64,000 nucleotides of DNA from Massilia polaris (GCF_012927275.1 NZ_JABBGG010000002.1:248001-312000); one strand, 5' to 3'. Counted from the first letter of the stretch, positions 19,990-28,883 are shown. Program-made: numbers and translations. Notes: generated by a model not told the origin, from the letters alone.

Positions 19990-20019
19990 AAAAACAAAAA
20001 ACCGGCGCGTAGCGCCGGT
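19990..20019 (-). terminator. Intrinsic terminator reading leftward within the origin region
   Basis: On the minus strand ACCGGCGC-tac-GCGCCGGT (8 perfect pairs, 20001-20019) is followed by TTTTTTGTTTTTC. No coding gene lies upstream of it on that strand, so it would end a non-coding transcript starting in roughly 20020-20330, or shield the left part of the origin from transcription. Confidence 0.7.
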
Positions 20020-20182
20020 CCTTGTGTGGATAAGTCACTGCATATCCACAGGATGAGATGTGCAAAAGCGACCTGCTTGTGCAAAACTCGGTTTTTATCC
20101 ACCATCCGTCCTTGCTAGATACAATCATTGTCCAGCAGTTTACAAATCGCCTAAGTCGATGATCGTAAAGATGTAAACAGAC

Positions 20183-20250
20183 TTATCCACAAAAATAAGC
20201 CTCGTTTACTACTACTACTATTTTTGTATACATACTTACTATGTAAACCA
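20183..20250 (+). repeat. Candidate basal unwinding element, copy 2
   Basis: An exact DnaA box (20183-20191) is followed after 14 bases by TTTACTACTACTACTATTTT and then TTGTATACATACTTAC and ATGTAAAC. This copy has four uninterrupted TAC triplets. It has the same orientation as copy 1, about 427 bases away. Confidence 0.65.
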
Positions 20251-20340
20251 AAAGAACAGCGGAAGTTCGGGGATAACCCCTGCACAGGCCACTGTTCACC
20301 GCAAAACCCCGTCTTCCAGACTGAAAAACACGGACAAAAT

Positions 20341-21132
20341 ATGCGTTTAGGTATCATCAGCGCCCTCCACGAAGAACAGCAGGGCCTAGTGGAAGCCATG
20401 CAAGGGGCCTCCAGGCTCATCCATGGCATGCGGGACTACACCCAGGGGAGACTCTTTGGAATCGACGCTGTGTGCGTCCTGTCGCGTATTGGGAAGGTTG
20501 CAGCAGCCACTACCGCCACCATGCTTGTGGAGAAGTTCGGAGTTACCCACATCCTGTTTACCGGGGTTGCAGGTGCAGGAGACGCACGGGTGGCTGTTGG
20601 CGACATCGTGGTGGCCGATTCACTGGTCCAGTACGACATGGATGCCAGTCCGCTGTTTCCAAAGTTTGAAGTGCCGCTGACAGGCTTGTCGCACTTCCCT
20701 TCCGATGTACACATCAGCAATGTGGTCGCCGATGCAGCACATCAGTTCCTGGCGCATGACTTCGAAGAATCCATCGACGACAAGGAACGCGCGGTATTCC
20801 GCCTTGAGCGCCCACGGGTTCACCGTGGACTCATCGGAAGCGGTGATCGCTTTGTCAGCTGCGGCGTGCACATGTCGCAGCTCAACGAATCTTTATCGGG
20901 TTTGCTGGCTGTGGAAATGGAGGGGGCGGCGGTCGCCCAGGTCTGCTTCGAGCTGGGCGTGCCATTTGCTGTCATCCGGACGATTTCGGACAACGCAAAC
21001 GAAGACGCGGCCACCGATTTCATGCGTTTCGTGAAATCGGTAGCCGCGCGTTATGCGTTCCATATCGTCCGGCGCTACTGCCAGACGACGTACGGAGGTT
21101 ATCAGCCAAGCATGGAGTCTGCCGGCGCGTAG
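20341..21132 (+). CDS. mtnN: 5'-methylthioadenosine/S-adenosylhomocysteine nucleosidase
   Basis: Hydrolyses methylthioadenosine and S-adenosylhomocysteine to adenine and the thioribose product, recycling methionine and removing methylation inhibitors. The 263-residue product starts [13 protein letters not shown], with the catalytic glutamate region at the N-terminus. [16 protein letters not shown] and the general-acid motif IRTISDNAN follow near residues 200-225. The ATG at 20341 was chosen because upstream in-frame codons run into the origin region. Its 3' end overlaps the convergent ald gene by about 31 bases. Confidence 0.88.
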   Translation: MRLGIISALHEEQQGLVEAMQGASRLIHGMRDYTQGRLFGIDAVCVLSRIGKVAAATTATMLVEKFGVTHILFTGVAGAGDARVAVGDIVVADSLVQYDMDASPLFPKFEVPLTGLSHFPSDVHISNVVADAAHQFLAHDFEESIDDKERAVFRLERPRVHRGLIGSGDRFVSCGVHMSQLNESLSGLLAVEMEGAAVAQVCFELGVPFAVIRTISDNANEDAATDFMRFVKSVAARYAFHIVRRYCQTTYGGYQPSMESAGA

Positions 21133-22217
21133 TCGTAGCCCAGCGCCTGCGCCACTGCGGCGTAGGTGACCTTCCCTTTGCAGACGTTCAGGCCGTCCTT
21201 GAGATGAGGATCGTCGATCAGCGCCTGCTTCCAGCCTTTGCTCGCCAGGGCGACTGCATGGCCGATGGTGGCGTTATTCAGCGCGAAGGTGGATGTGCGT
21301 GCAACCGCGCCCGGCATGTTGGCCACGCAGTAGTGGATGACACCATCGACAACGAACGTCGGATCGGCATGGGTGGTTGGATGCGAGGTTTCAAAGCAGC
21401 CGCCCTGGTCGATCGCCACGTCGACGACCACGGCGCCCTTCTTCATCTTTGAGATCATGTCGCGCGTGACCAGCTTCGGCGCCGCGGCGCCTGGTACCAG
21501 CACGCCGCCGATCACCAGGTCGGCCGACAGCACGGCTTCCTCAATCGAGTGTGCATTCGAGTACTGGGTCAAGATGCGGTTACCGTAAATGAGGTCGAGC
21601 TGGCGCAGGCGGTCGACATTCTTGTCGAGGACCGTGACGCGCGCCCCGGTACCAATCGCCATCTGCATTGCGTTGGCGCCAACCACGCCGGCGCCAATGA
21701 TCACGACGTGGCCAGCCGCCACGCCTGGAACGCCGCCAAGCAGCAGCCCCATTCCACCCTTTGATTTTTCGAGATGCGCAGCGCCGGCCTGGATGGCCAT
21801 GCGTCCCGCGACTTCGCTCATTGGCGCGAGCAGGGGCAGGCCGCCGCCTGGGCCGGTGATGGTTTCGTAAGCGATGCAAACGGCGCCCGACTTGACCAGC
21901 GCCGCGGTCTGCTCCGGATCGGGAGCGAGGTGGAGATAGGTGTAGAGGATCTGGCCTTCGCCCAGCATTGCGCATTCGCCCGGCTGCGGTTCCTTGACCT
22001 TGACGATCATTTCGGCACGCGCGAAGATTTCCTTTGCCGTGTCGACCATGGTTGCGCCGGCGGCGACGTACTGCTCATCGAACAGCCCGATTTCGGCGCC
22101 AGCGTTTTTCTCGACCAGCACCTGATGCCCGCGCTGTGTCAGTTCGCGGACACTTGGTGGCGTAAGGCCAACCCGATACTCGTTATTCTTAATCTCTTTT
22201 GGAACGCCTACTATCAT
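21102..22217 (-). CDS. ald: Alanine dehydrogenase
   Basis: NAD-dependent enzyme interconverting L-alanine and pyruvate plus ammonia, 371 residues, the usual family length. It starts [20 protein letters not shown]. It has the substrate-binding lysine in VKVKEPQ, the histidine in TYLHLAPD, and the Rossmann motif [14 protein letters not shown]. The ATG at 22217 follows GGAGG by five bases, which rules out the TTG upstream. It is transcribed after putA on the same strand with a gap of 66 bases. Confidence 0.96.
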   Translation of the reverse strand: MIVGVPKEIKNNEYRVGLTPPSVRELTQRGHQVLVEKNAGAEIGLFDEQYVAAGATMVDTAKEIFARAEMIVKVKEPQPGECAMLGEGQILYTYLHLAPDPEQTAALVKSGAVCIAYETITGPGGGLPLLAPMSEVAGRMAIQAGAAHLEKSKGGMGLLLGGVPGVAAGHVVIIGAGVVGANAMQMAIGTGARVTVLDKNVDRLRQLDLIYGNRILTQYSNAHSIEEAVLSADLVIGGVLVPGAAAPKLVTRDMISKMKKGAVVVDVAIDQGGCFETSHPTTHADPTFVVDGVIHYCVANMPGAVARTSTFALNNATIGHAVALASKGWKQALIDDPHLKDGLNVCKGKVTYAAVAQALGYDYAPADSMLG

Positions 22218-22283
22218 GTGAACCTCCAAGTTTATTAATGCAACGGCTCGGGTTGTCCCCGTTTTTTTTACATCCTAATACTA

Positions 22284-25200
22284 TTACAAACCCAATGTCA
22301 TCAGGCTTGCGTTACCGCCAGCCGCAGTTGTGTTGACGCAAACCGCGCGCTCAGCGACCAAACGCCACAGCGGAATCGCGGTGTCGCTTGAGGTCTCGAT
22401 CACGCCGACAATCGCGCCGGTGAAGGCAGCGAATGCAGGACGCAGGCTTGGCGCCAGCTGCGCTTCGACCAGCGCGATCTGGTAATCGTATTTGCAGTTC
22501 TCGACGCTGCCGACAACCTCGATGCGATCCGATACTTCTGGCGGCAAGCCTTCAAGAATCAGCTCCTTCGAAGGCGCAACGACGACGACGCGGTTACCGG
22601 TGGCCAGCGCAGCCGCCAGCTGGTTGACCAGTGCGCCAGCGCTGCTTGCTGCGCACAGCACCACGCCGCGTGGGACGAAGGCCAGCGAATTGCGTTCGCC
22701 TGTAGGTCCTGGCAATGCCAGGGTCGAACCGAGCAAGGTGGTGCGCATGTATTCGGTGCCGAGTTCGACGACGCGGTCAATGCCATTGCCTTTAGCCCAT
22801 ACCATCAGCGCGTCGAGGCCAGGCGTCGGCTGGCGTTCGTGCTGCAGCAGCGGAGGCGCGCCGCGCTGGAGGCGCTTGACGTACAGCGGGCCGCCGGCTT
22901 TCGGGCCGGTGCCCGATTTGCCTTCGCCGCCGAACGGCTGCACGCCGACCACTGCGCCAACGATATTCCGGTTCACGTAGATATTGCCGACGTGTGCGCG
23001 CGAGACGATGTAGTCGATCGTTTCGTCGATGCGCGAATGGATACCGAGCGTCAGGCCGTAACCGGTGGCGTTGATCGACTCGATCACCTTCGGCAGGTCG
23101 GCGCGGCGGTAGCGGATCACGTGCAGCACAGGGCCGAAGACTTCATGCGTCAGTTCCGACAGCGAGCCGATTTCGAGCACGGTCGGCGGAACGAAGGTAC
23201 CGGCAGCTGCTGCCGCTGGCGACAGTGGCAGCGAGTAGTGGGCGGTGGCTTTTCCCTTCATGCGATCGATGTGCGCCAGCAGGTTGCCTTGTGCTTCGCT
23301 GTCGATCACCGGGCCGATGTCGGTCGACAGGCGGTCCGGCGAACCGACGCGCAGTTCCAGCATCGCGCCCTTGAGCATCTTGATGGTCTTGTCGGCGATT
23401 TCTTCTTGCAGGAACAGCACGCGCAGCGCCGAGCAGCGCTGGCCGGCGCTGTCGAAGGCCGAGGTCATCACGTCCTGCACCACTTGTTCCGGCAGCGCGG
23501 AAGAATCGACGATCAGCGCGTTCTGGCCGCCGGTTTCGGCGATCAGCGCGATGTCGCAGGACTCGCGCACCGAACGTTCCGCCAGCGTCTTGTTAATCAG
23601 TTGCGCGACTTCGGTGGAGCCGGTGAAGATTACGCCTTTGACGCGCGCATCGTTGCACAGTCCAGCGCCGACGACTTCACCGCGGCCCGGCAGGAACTGC
23701 AGCGCCGCTTTCGGAATGCCCGCTTCGTGGAACAGCTCCACGGCGCGGTGCGCGATGATCGGCGTCTGTTCCGCAGGCTTGGCCAGCACCACGTTGCCCG
23801 CTGCGAGTGCAGCGGCGACCTGGCCGGTGAAGATCGCCAGCGGGAAGTTCCATGGGCTGATGCAGGTAACCGGACCAAGCGCCTGGATATTCTTCGAGCC
23901 ATGAACCTGCGCAGCGTAATAGCGCAGGAAGTCGACCGCTTCGCGGATCTCGGCGATTGCGTTCGGCAGCGATTTGCCGGCTTCGCGCACGGCCAGCGCC
24001 ATCAGCTCGTCGCGGTTTTCCTCGAACAGGTCGGCGACGCGCGCGATGATGTCGGCGCGTTGCGCTGGCGGCGTCGCCTGCCAGTCGCTTGCAAAGGCAT
24101 CGGCGCGTGCGAGCGCGGTTTCGACGTCGGCGGCAGTAGCTTCGCTGACGCGGCCGACGATGTCCTGGCGGTTGGCCGGGTTGACGATATCGGCCCACGC
24201 CGACGTGGCGGCTGCGCCATCGATCAACGGTGCGGCGTTGTAGTTGCGCGGCGCGGCGAGCGTTTCGGATACGCCGCGCAGCACGTTTTCATCGGTCAGG
24301 TCGATACCGGCGGAGTTCTTGCGCTCGAGGCCGAACAGCTCCAGCGGCAGCGGGATGCCAGGGTGCGCCACGCCGCCCTGCTTGCGCGACGCTTCGAACG
24401 GATCTGCGATCAAGGTGTCGATGGCCACCTTGGCGTCGACGATCTGGTTGACGAACGACGAGTTGGCGCCGTTTTCCAGCAGTCGGCGCACCAGGTAGGC
24501 CAGCAGCGTTTCGTGCGAACCGACCGGCGCGTAGATGCGGCAAGGCTTGTTCAGGTTCTCGGCGCCGACGACCTGGTCGTACAGCGTTTCGCCCATGCCG
24601 TGCAGGCACTGGAACTCGTAGTCTTCGATGCCCTTCTCTTTCGCCCACGTGTAGATGACCGACAGCGTGTGCGCGTTGTGGGTGGCGAACTGCGAATAGA
24701 TCGAAGCGGACGCGCCAAGCAGCTTCAGCGCGCAGGTCAGGTAGGAGACGTCGGTGTAGACCTTGCGGGTGTAGACCGGATAGCCCGGCATGCCGTCGAC
24801 CTGGGCGCGCTTGATCTCGGCGTCCCAATAGGCGCCCTTCACCAGGCGCACCATGAATTTGCGGCCGCTGCGCCTGGCCAGGTCGATCAGGTAATCGAGC
24901 ACGAACGGGCAGCGCTTCTGGTAAGCCTGCACCACGAAGCCGATGCCGTCGAAGCCAGCCAGTTCAGGGTCGAACGCCATCGCTTCCATCATGTCGAGCG
25001 AGATTTCGAGGCGGTCGGCTTCCTCGGCGTCGATGTTCAGGCCGATGTTGTACTGCTTGGCCAGCAGGACCAGGCTGCGCACGCGCGGCAGCAGTTCTTC
25101 CATCACGCGGGCGTGCTGCGCGCGGCTGTAGCGCGGGTGCAGCGCCGACAGCTTGATCGAGATGCCCGGGCCATCCTTGATGCCGCGGCCATTCGAGGCT

Positions 25201-25916
25201 TTGCCGATCGCGTGGATCGCCGTTTCATACGAAGCGTAGTAGTTTTTTGCATCGGCTTCGGTCAGCGCGGCTTCGCCGAGCATGTCGTACGAATAGCGGT
25301 AGCCGCGCGCCTCGTTGTCGCGGCTGTTCTTGAGTGCTTCGCCGATGGTCTGGCCGGTGACGAACTGGTTACCCAGCATGCGCATCGCCATGTCCACGCC
25401 TTTGCGGATCAGCGGCTCGCCGCCCTTGCCGATCAGGCGGGTCAGGGCCGAGCCGAGGGTGTTTTCGCTGCTGGTCGAGACCAGTTTGCCGGTGATGAGC
25501 AGGCCCCAGGTCGCCGCGTTGACAAACAGCGATGGCGATTCGCCGAGGTGTTTGCGCCAGTCGCCCTTGCTGATTTTGTCGGCAATCAGGCGGTCGGCGG
25601 TCTGACTGTCGGGAATGCGCAACAGTGCTTCGGCCAGGCACATCAGCGCCACCCCCTCTTCCGACGACAGCGAAAACTCGTGCATCAGCGCGTCGACACC
25701 GGACGAACGGGTGCGTTTTTCACGTACCGCGGACACCAGGCGGTGGGCCAGCGGAGCGGCCTCAGGCGACGGTTTTGCACCCTGCGCCAGCAGCCAGTCG
25801 ACAGCCTCGGTTTCCTCGCGGCGATAGGCGCCCGTAATGGCGGCGCGTAATGACGATTGCTCACGCTTGATTTCAGACTGGAGTGCAGCGAAGGGGAGGG
25901 ATGGCGCAGTAGACAT
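22284..25916 (-). CDS. putA: Bifunctional proline dehydrogenase / P5C dehydrogenase PutA
   Basis: Converts proline to glutamate in two coupled steps at the membrane. It is 1210 residues. The N-terminal arm leads into a PRODH barrel around residues 180-480, with the FAD-site sequence VRLVKGAYWDAEIKRAQ. The aldehyde dehydrogenase part has catalytic Glu in IAETGGQNALIV and Cys in SAGQRCSALRVL. A C-terminal conserved domain follows. The ribbon-helix-helix repressor domain of enterobacterial PutA is absent, so regulation probably falls to the divergent Lrp-type gene at 26131. The start is ATG 25916. Confidence 0.95.
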   Translation of the reverse strand: MSTAPSLPFAALQSEIKREQSSLRAAITGAYRREETEAVDWLLAQGAKPSPEAAPLAHRLVSAVREKRTRSSGVDALMHEFSLSSEEGVALMCLAEALLRIPDSQTADRLIADKISKGDWRKHLGESPSLFVNAATWGLLITGKLVSTSSENTLGSALTRLIGKGGEPLIRKGVDMAMRMLGNQFVTGQTIGEALKNSRDNEARGYRYSYDMLGEAALTEADAKNYYASYETAIHAIGKASNGRGIKDGPGISIKLSALHPRYSRAQHARVMEELLPRVRSLVLLAKQYNIGLNIDAEEADRLEISLDMMEAMAFDPELAGFDGIGFVVQAYQKRCPFVLDYLIDLARRSGRKFMVRLVKGAYWDAEIKRAQVDGMPGYPVYTRKVYTDVSYLTCALKLLGASASIYSQFATHNAHTLSVIYTWAKEKGIEDYEFQCLHGMGETLYDQVVGAENLNKPCRIYAPVGSHETLLAYLVRRLLENGANSSFVNQIVDAKVAIDTLIADPFEASRKQGGVAHPGIPLPLELFGLERKNSAGIDLTDENVLRGVSETLAAPRNYNAAPLIDGAAATSAWADIVNPANRQDIVGRVSEATAADVETALARADAFASDWQATPPAQRADIIARVADLFEENRDELMALAVREAGKSLPNAIAEIREAVDFLRYYAAQVHGSKNIQALGPVTCISPWNFPLAIFTGQVAAALAAGNVVLAKPAEQTPIIAHRAVELFHEAGIPKAALQFLPGRGEVVGAGLCNDARVKGVIFTGSTEVAQLINKTLAERSVRESCDIALIAETGGQNALIVDSSALPEQVVQDVMTSAFDSAGQRCSALRVLFLQEEIADKTIKMLKGAMLELRVGSPDRLSTDIGPVIDSEAQGNLLAHIDRMKGKATAHYSLPLSPAAAAAGTFVPPTVLEIGSLSELTHEVFGPVLHVIRYRRADLPKVIESINATGYGLTLGIHSRIDETIDYIVSRAHVGNIYVNRNIVGAVVGVQPFGGEGKSGTGPKAGGPLYVKRLQRGAPPLLQHERQPTPGLDALMVWAKGNGIDRVVELGTEYMRTTLLGSTLALPGPTGERNSLAFVPRGVVLCAASSAGALVNQLAAALATGNRVVVVAPSKELILEGLPPEVSDRIEVVGSVENCKYDYQIALVEAQLAPSLRPAFAAFTGAIVGVIETSSDTAIPLWRLVAERAVCVNTTAAGGNASLMTLGL

Positions 25917-26035
25917 GGGAAAAGCTCTTAACAAAGGAATCGGAAATACTTGAACCCGCGCAGCATCCGCTCCTGCTTTTGATCAAAGAAACGAGGGGAA
26001 ATTGCGCGAAAAGATGATTCGATTGTAGAGCGAAA

Positions 26036-26066
26036 TCTTCTGGATTAATTCTGGTAATACAGAAGA
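26036..26066. promoter_or_regulatory. Inverted repeat in the putA-lrp intergenic region
   Basis: TCTTCTG and CAGAAGA face each other across 17 bases in the AT-rich 214-base divergent region. Lrp-family proteins commonly bind such degenerate palindromes. That this one binds the adjacent regulator is inferred from position. Confidence 0.4.
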
Positions 26067-26130
26067 CTAGCCATAGATAGTTTTTGGTGAGAGAATTTAA
26101 CCAAATAATATTAATTAGGAGACGATTCAC

Positions 26131-26586
26131 ATGCTGGATAAGATTAGCAAAAAAATTCTTTCAGAGCTACAAAATGATGGCCGCATCAGCAATGTGGAAC
26201 TTGCCGCACGTGTCAACTTGTCACCTGCAGCCTGCCTGGAGCGGGTGCGGAAATTGCATGAGTCTGGCTACATCATGGGCTACACGGCGCAGCTGAATCC
26301 TCAGCTGCTGGATGTGTCGCTGCTGGTGTTCATTGAAGTTGTGCTCGATCGAACCACGCCGGAAGTGTTCGATTCGTTCAAGAGCAGCGTGCAGATGATT
26401 CCGGAAGTGCTGGAGTGCCACATGGTGGCGGGCGGGTTCGACTACCTGGTCAAGGCGCGCGTGAAGGATATGGCGGCGTACCGGGAGTTCCTGGGCAAGA
26501 CGCTGCTGCAGAAGGGTGTGCGGGAGACGCACACGTACGCGGTGATGGAAGAAGTGAAAAACTCGACCAAGCTGCCGATCAAGTAA
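26131..26586 (+). CDS. Lrp/AsnC family regulator, putative PutR-type activator of putA
   Basis: A 151-residue feast/famine regulator. The N-terminal HTH covers about residues 2-55 (LDKISKKILSELQNDGRISNVELAARVNLSPAACLERV, given in pieces by its key helices). The C-terminal RAM domain ends ETHTYAVMEEVKNSTKLPI, which is close to Lrp itself. GGAG precedes the ATG. It diverges from putA, an arrangement common for proline-responsive Lrp activators in proteobacteria, so control of putA is likely but not shown. Confidence 0.9.
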   Translation: MLDKISKKILSELQNDGRISNVELAARVNLSPAACLERVRKLHESGYIMGYTAQLNPQLLDVSLLVFIEVVLDRTTPEVFDSFKSSVQMIPEVLECHMVAGGFDYLVKARVKDMAAYREFLGKTLLQKGVRETHTYAVMEEVKNSTKLPIK

Positions 26587-26589
26587 GCA

Positions 26590-26633
26590 CCGTCGTTCCC
26601 GCGGGGCCGCCGAGGCTTTCGCGGGAACGACGG
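26590..26633. repeat. CCGTCGTTCCCGCG inverted repeat
   Basis: Fourteen perfect pairs (26590-26603 with 26620-26633) enclose a 16-base loop between convergent lrp and lysR genes. It could end transcription from both sides. This type of CGTCGTTCCCGCG palindrome is often dispersed in Burkholderiales genomes, but only one copy is seen here. Confidence 0.65.
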
Positions 26634-26662
26634 ATCAAAGGTCTCGGGGTCGATCGACGATG

Positions 26663-27613
26663 TTAGTCGCTCTCCATCCCCGACTTGATCGACGTGGCAT
26701 TCATGCTTTCCAGGTGCTTGCGCAGCCACTTGTGCGCGGGGCTGCGGGCGTCGCGTTCGTGCCACAGCATGTCGAGGTGAACCGCCGGCATCGGGAACGG
26801 CAACTCGCGCCATACCAGCGCATTCGTCATACCCGTCGACGCGATCAGGTGCTTCGGCAACACCGTAATCAGATCCGAGTTCGCCACTACCTTACCTGCC
26901 GTGAAGAACTGGTTCACCGTCAGCCAGATCCTGCGCTCACGCCCCAGCTGCGCCAGCGCCTCGTCGACCAGGCCGTGCGCCCGTCCCGAGAAACTGACCA
27001 GCAAGTGATTCGCCTTGCAGTAATTGTCCAGTGTCAGCTCGCCCTTGGCCAGCGGGTGATCCTTGCGCATCACCGACACATACTTCCCTGAGTAAAGACG
27101 TTCGTGCCGGATCGGCGAGCTCATTTCGCTCGACAATTGCGCTGCGACGCCGGGGAAGAATCCCACCGCCAGGTCGATATCGCCACGCAACAGCATCGGC
27201 CGCGGCTCGCGCGTGGTCAGCGGCACCATGCGCACGTTGACTTTCGGCGCCTCGCTCTCGATCGAACGCATCAGCGACGGCAGCCACAGCACGGCGGTCG
27301 CGTCGGCCATCGCCATCCGGAAGGTGGCGTGCGCTTGCGACACGTCGAAGGTTTCCGGCATCACGGCCGCTTCCAGCCCGGCAAGGGCCGAGCGCACCGC
27401 CGGCCACAAGGCCTCGGCGCGCGGAGTCGGCTTGACGCCGTAGGCGGTGCGGATCAGGAGTTCGTCCCCGAGGCTCTCGCGCAAGCGCTTGATGGCGTTC
27501 GAGACGGCCGGCTGCGTCATCGCCAGGTGGCCGGCGGCGCGGGTGAGGTTTTGCTCCGTCATCACTGCGTCGAAAACGCGCAGCAGGTTCAAGTCAAGCG
27601 TCAGGAAGCTCAT
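26663..27613 (-). CDS. LysR family transcriptional regulator
   Basis: A 316-residue LysR protein. The winged HTH is at residues 8-66 (NLLRVFDAVMTEQNLTRAAG, then TQPAVSNAIKRLRESLGDEL), and the effector domain covers the rest. The start was placed at ATG 27613 (MSFLTLDLNLLRVF), because the longer frame to 27658 adds residues unlike the family. Target and inducer are unknown. It diverges from the small membrane-protein gene at 27756, with 142 bases between. Confidence 0.87.
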   Translation of the reverse strand: MSFLTLDLNLLRVFDAVMTEQNLTRAAGHLAMTQPAVSNAIKRLRESLGDELLIRTAYGVKPTPRAEALWPAVRSALAGLEAAVMPETFDVSQAHATFRMAMADATAVLWLPSLMRSIESEAPKVNVRMVPLTTREPRPMLLRGDIDLAVGFFPGVAAQLSSEMSSPIRHERLYSGKYVSVMRKDHPLAKGELTLDNYCKANHLLVSFSGRAHGLVDEALAQLGRERRIWLTVNQFFTAGKVVANSDLITVLPKHLIASTGMTNALVWRELPFPMPAVHLDMLWHERDARSPAHKWLRKHLESMNATSIKSGMESD

Positions 27614-27755
27614 GGGAAACCGAAATAAAGGTGAGTGCCAAATAGTACCGCAAACCATTCACGATTCGCATAATGGTTATCGGAAACTGAAATTGGCATG
27701 ATATGTTGCGGTGCAGTATAGTTCTGCATAACGAAAATTGGCTTTAGGAAATATC

Positions 27756-28043
27756 TTGTCGACTACCGCTACACTACTTCAAACCGCTGCCGGCGTGCAG
27801 GTATTTCCACTGGTGCGTGGCGTGTTCAGCTTCGCCGCCGTTGCAGGCCTGCTGGTGTTTTTCAAGCCGCTGCTGGTTGGCATCGCGCGCGCCATGCTCC
27901 TGGTCGTCAGCCCACGCCTGACCAAGGAACAGCGTCAGGCGCGCCGCCATATGCGCGACGCCCAGATGCTGCAACGCATGATCAACGCCTCGCACGGCCC
28001 GAGCCACGCGGCCGAACTGCGCGCCCTCGCAGCACGCGCTTAA
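27756..28043 (+). CDS. Small membrane protein, hypothetical
   Basis: Not recognised as a named family. A 95-residue product is predicted from the TTG at 27756, which follows AGGAAAT at a suitable distance; a TTG at 27738 would add six residues and lacks this. Residues 20-65 form two hydrophobic stretches (FSFAAVAGLLVFF and LLVGIARAMLLVV). They are followed by a strongly basic, amphipathic tail with RQARRHMRDAQMLQRM. An inner-membrane location is inferred. A terminator follows at 28196. Confidence 0.65.
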   Translation: MSTTATLLQTAAGVQVFPLVRGVFSFAAVAGLLVFFKPLLVGIARAMLLVVSPRLTKEQRQARRHMRDAQMLQRMINASHGPSHAAELRALAARA

Positions 28044-28050
28044 AAAGCAC

Positions 28051-28165
28051 GCACCCCAAATTCGCGCACCCCAAATTCGGCGCACCCCAAATTCGGCGCA
28101 CCCCAAATTCGGCGCACCCCAAATTCGCGCACCCCAAATTCGGGGTCCGTCCCCGGGGACGGACC
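28051..28165. repeat. Six tandem CACCCCAAATTCG units plus a GGGGTCCG palindrome
   Basis: The core ACCCCAAATTC occurs six times with a period of 15-16 bases between 28051 and 28143. The last copy runs into a GC-rich palindrome (GGGGTCCGTCCCC and its mirror, 28142-28165). A related palindrome with a similar left flank occurs at 34728-34778. There are no unique spacers, so this is not a CRISPR array. Confidence 0.85.
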
Positions 28166-28195
28166 GGGTCACGTTGACCCCGAAGTGCTACACAG

Positions 28196-28237
28196 AAAAA
28201 ACGCGGCGTCCGGATTGCCGGCGCCGCGTTTTTTTAT
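28196..28237. terminator. Bidirectional intrinsic terminator
   Basis: CGCGGCG and CGCCGCG arms, extended by CCGG pairs, enclose a short loop. AAAAAA lies on the left and TTTTTTT on the right, so it can act on both strands. It sits between the convergent small membrane-protein gene and the chalcone isomerase-like gene. Confidence 0.85.
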
Positions 28238-28247
28238 GCGTGCTTGC

Positions 28248-28847
28248 TTAGCTGCGCGCGCCCAGCAGGGCTGGCTTGAGCGAGCTGTCGGCCGGCTTGT
28301 CGCCGATCCAGATGCGCAGGATCGCATTGTAGAATGCCAGGTCAGGTACGGACTCGCCGACCTTTTTGCCGTTCAGTTCGGTCTGGGTGCCGGTGCCCGG
28401 GATCCAGTCGATGTGCAGGACGTCGCCCTTCTTCAGGCTTTCGATGCTGGCGAAGATCTCGCCGAACTTGCTGATCTGGCTGACGATCTTCGACTTTTCG
28501 GCCTGGCTCAGGTTGTTGTTCAGGCCGGTCATGAAGGCGTTGCCGAATTCCTCGGAGGTCAGGTCGCGCATCATCACCAGGGTGACGCGGCGCGGGCCCT
28601 GGACCATCATGATGTCCGCCGGGGTGGTCTTCTTCTCGGTCAGGTACAGGCCGGCCGCATACACCTTGAACACGACTTTGGTGCGCATGCCCAGGCCGTT
28701 GAGCTTGAGGTCGCTGCCGCCGACCTTGACGGTATCGGCGAACTTGACGCCGTTGATCTCGGCAGCCATCGCCGGCAGGGTCAGTGAGCAGGCAATCGCC
28801 AGGCCGGCCAGCAAGCCCTTGATACCGAGGTTTTTCGTAGCAATCAT
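28248..28847 (-). CDS. Chalcone isomerase-like domain protein, exported
   Basis: A 199-residue protein with a signal peptide ending PAMAAEI around residue 30. It carries the chalcone isomerase-like fold typical of bacterial periplasmic proteins: VGGSDLKLNGLGMRTKVVFKVYAAGLYL, and later GDVLHIDWIPGTGTQ. Bacterial members are not known to isomerise chalcones and probably bind fatty acids or other small ligands. It starts 36 bases before the chemoreceptor gene's 3' end region and is on the same strand, downstream of neither in a clear operon. Function is unknown. Confidence 0.8.
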   Translation of the reverse strand: MIATKNLGIKGLLAGLAIACSLTLPAMAAEINGVKFADTVKVGGSDLKLNGLGMRTKVVFKVYAAGLYLTEKKTTPADIMMVQGPRRVTLVMMRDLTSEEFGNAFMTGLNNNLSQAEKSKIVSQISKFGEIFASIESLKKGDVLHIDWIPGTGTQTELNGKKVGESVPDLAFYNAILRIWIGDKPADSSLKPALLGARS

Positions 28848-28883
28848 GGTGTCTCCATTGTTGAAAATATTAGTGGACCGGGT

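Larger units (their letters stand above)
19541..20340. other. oriC: Probable replication origin (oriC-like DnaA-box cluster)
   Basis: No gene is supported in these 800 bases, which are clearly more AT-rich than their surroundings. Exact TTATCCACA boxes (either strand) lie at 19599-19607, 19634-19642, 19756-19764, 20025-20033 and 20183-20191. Sites fitting TTWTNCACA lie at 19651-19659, 20059-20067 and 20078-20086. One-mismatch sites lie at 19616-19624, 20042-20050 and 20095-20103. Two boxes are followed, in the same orientation, by TACTAC tracts resembling DnaA-trio unwinding elements. The region is 10 kb from the parS pair and parAB. The weak point is that dnaA, dnaN and gyrB are not adjacent. 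A DnaA-titrating locus is the alternative. Confidence 0.8.

Noticed and set aside
19748-20105. Short minus-strand frames of 76 and 108 codons in the origin region
   Set aside because: Composition is that of AT-rich non-coding DNA, and the frames cross DnaA boxes and the intrinsic terminator.
22839-25850. 1003-codon open frame on the plus strand
   Set aside because: Antisense to putA with the same shadow composition. PutA itself shows all family motifs.
28051-28143. CRISPR-like repeat array
   Set aside because: Units are contiguous with no unique spacers and no cas genes are present.
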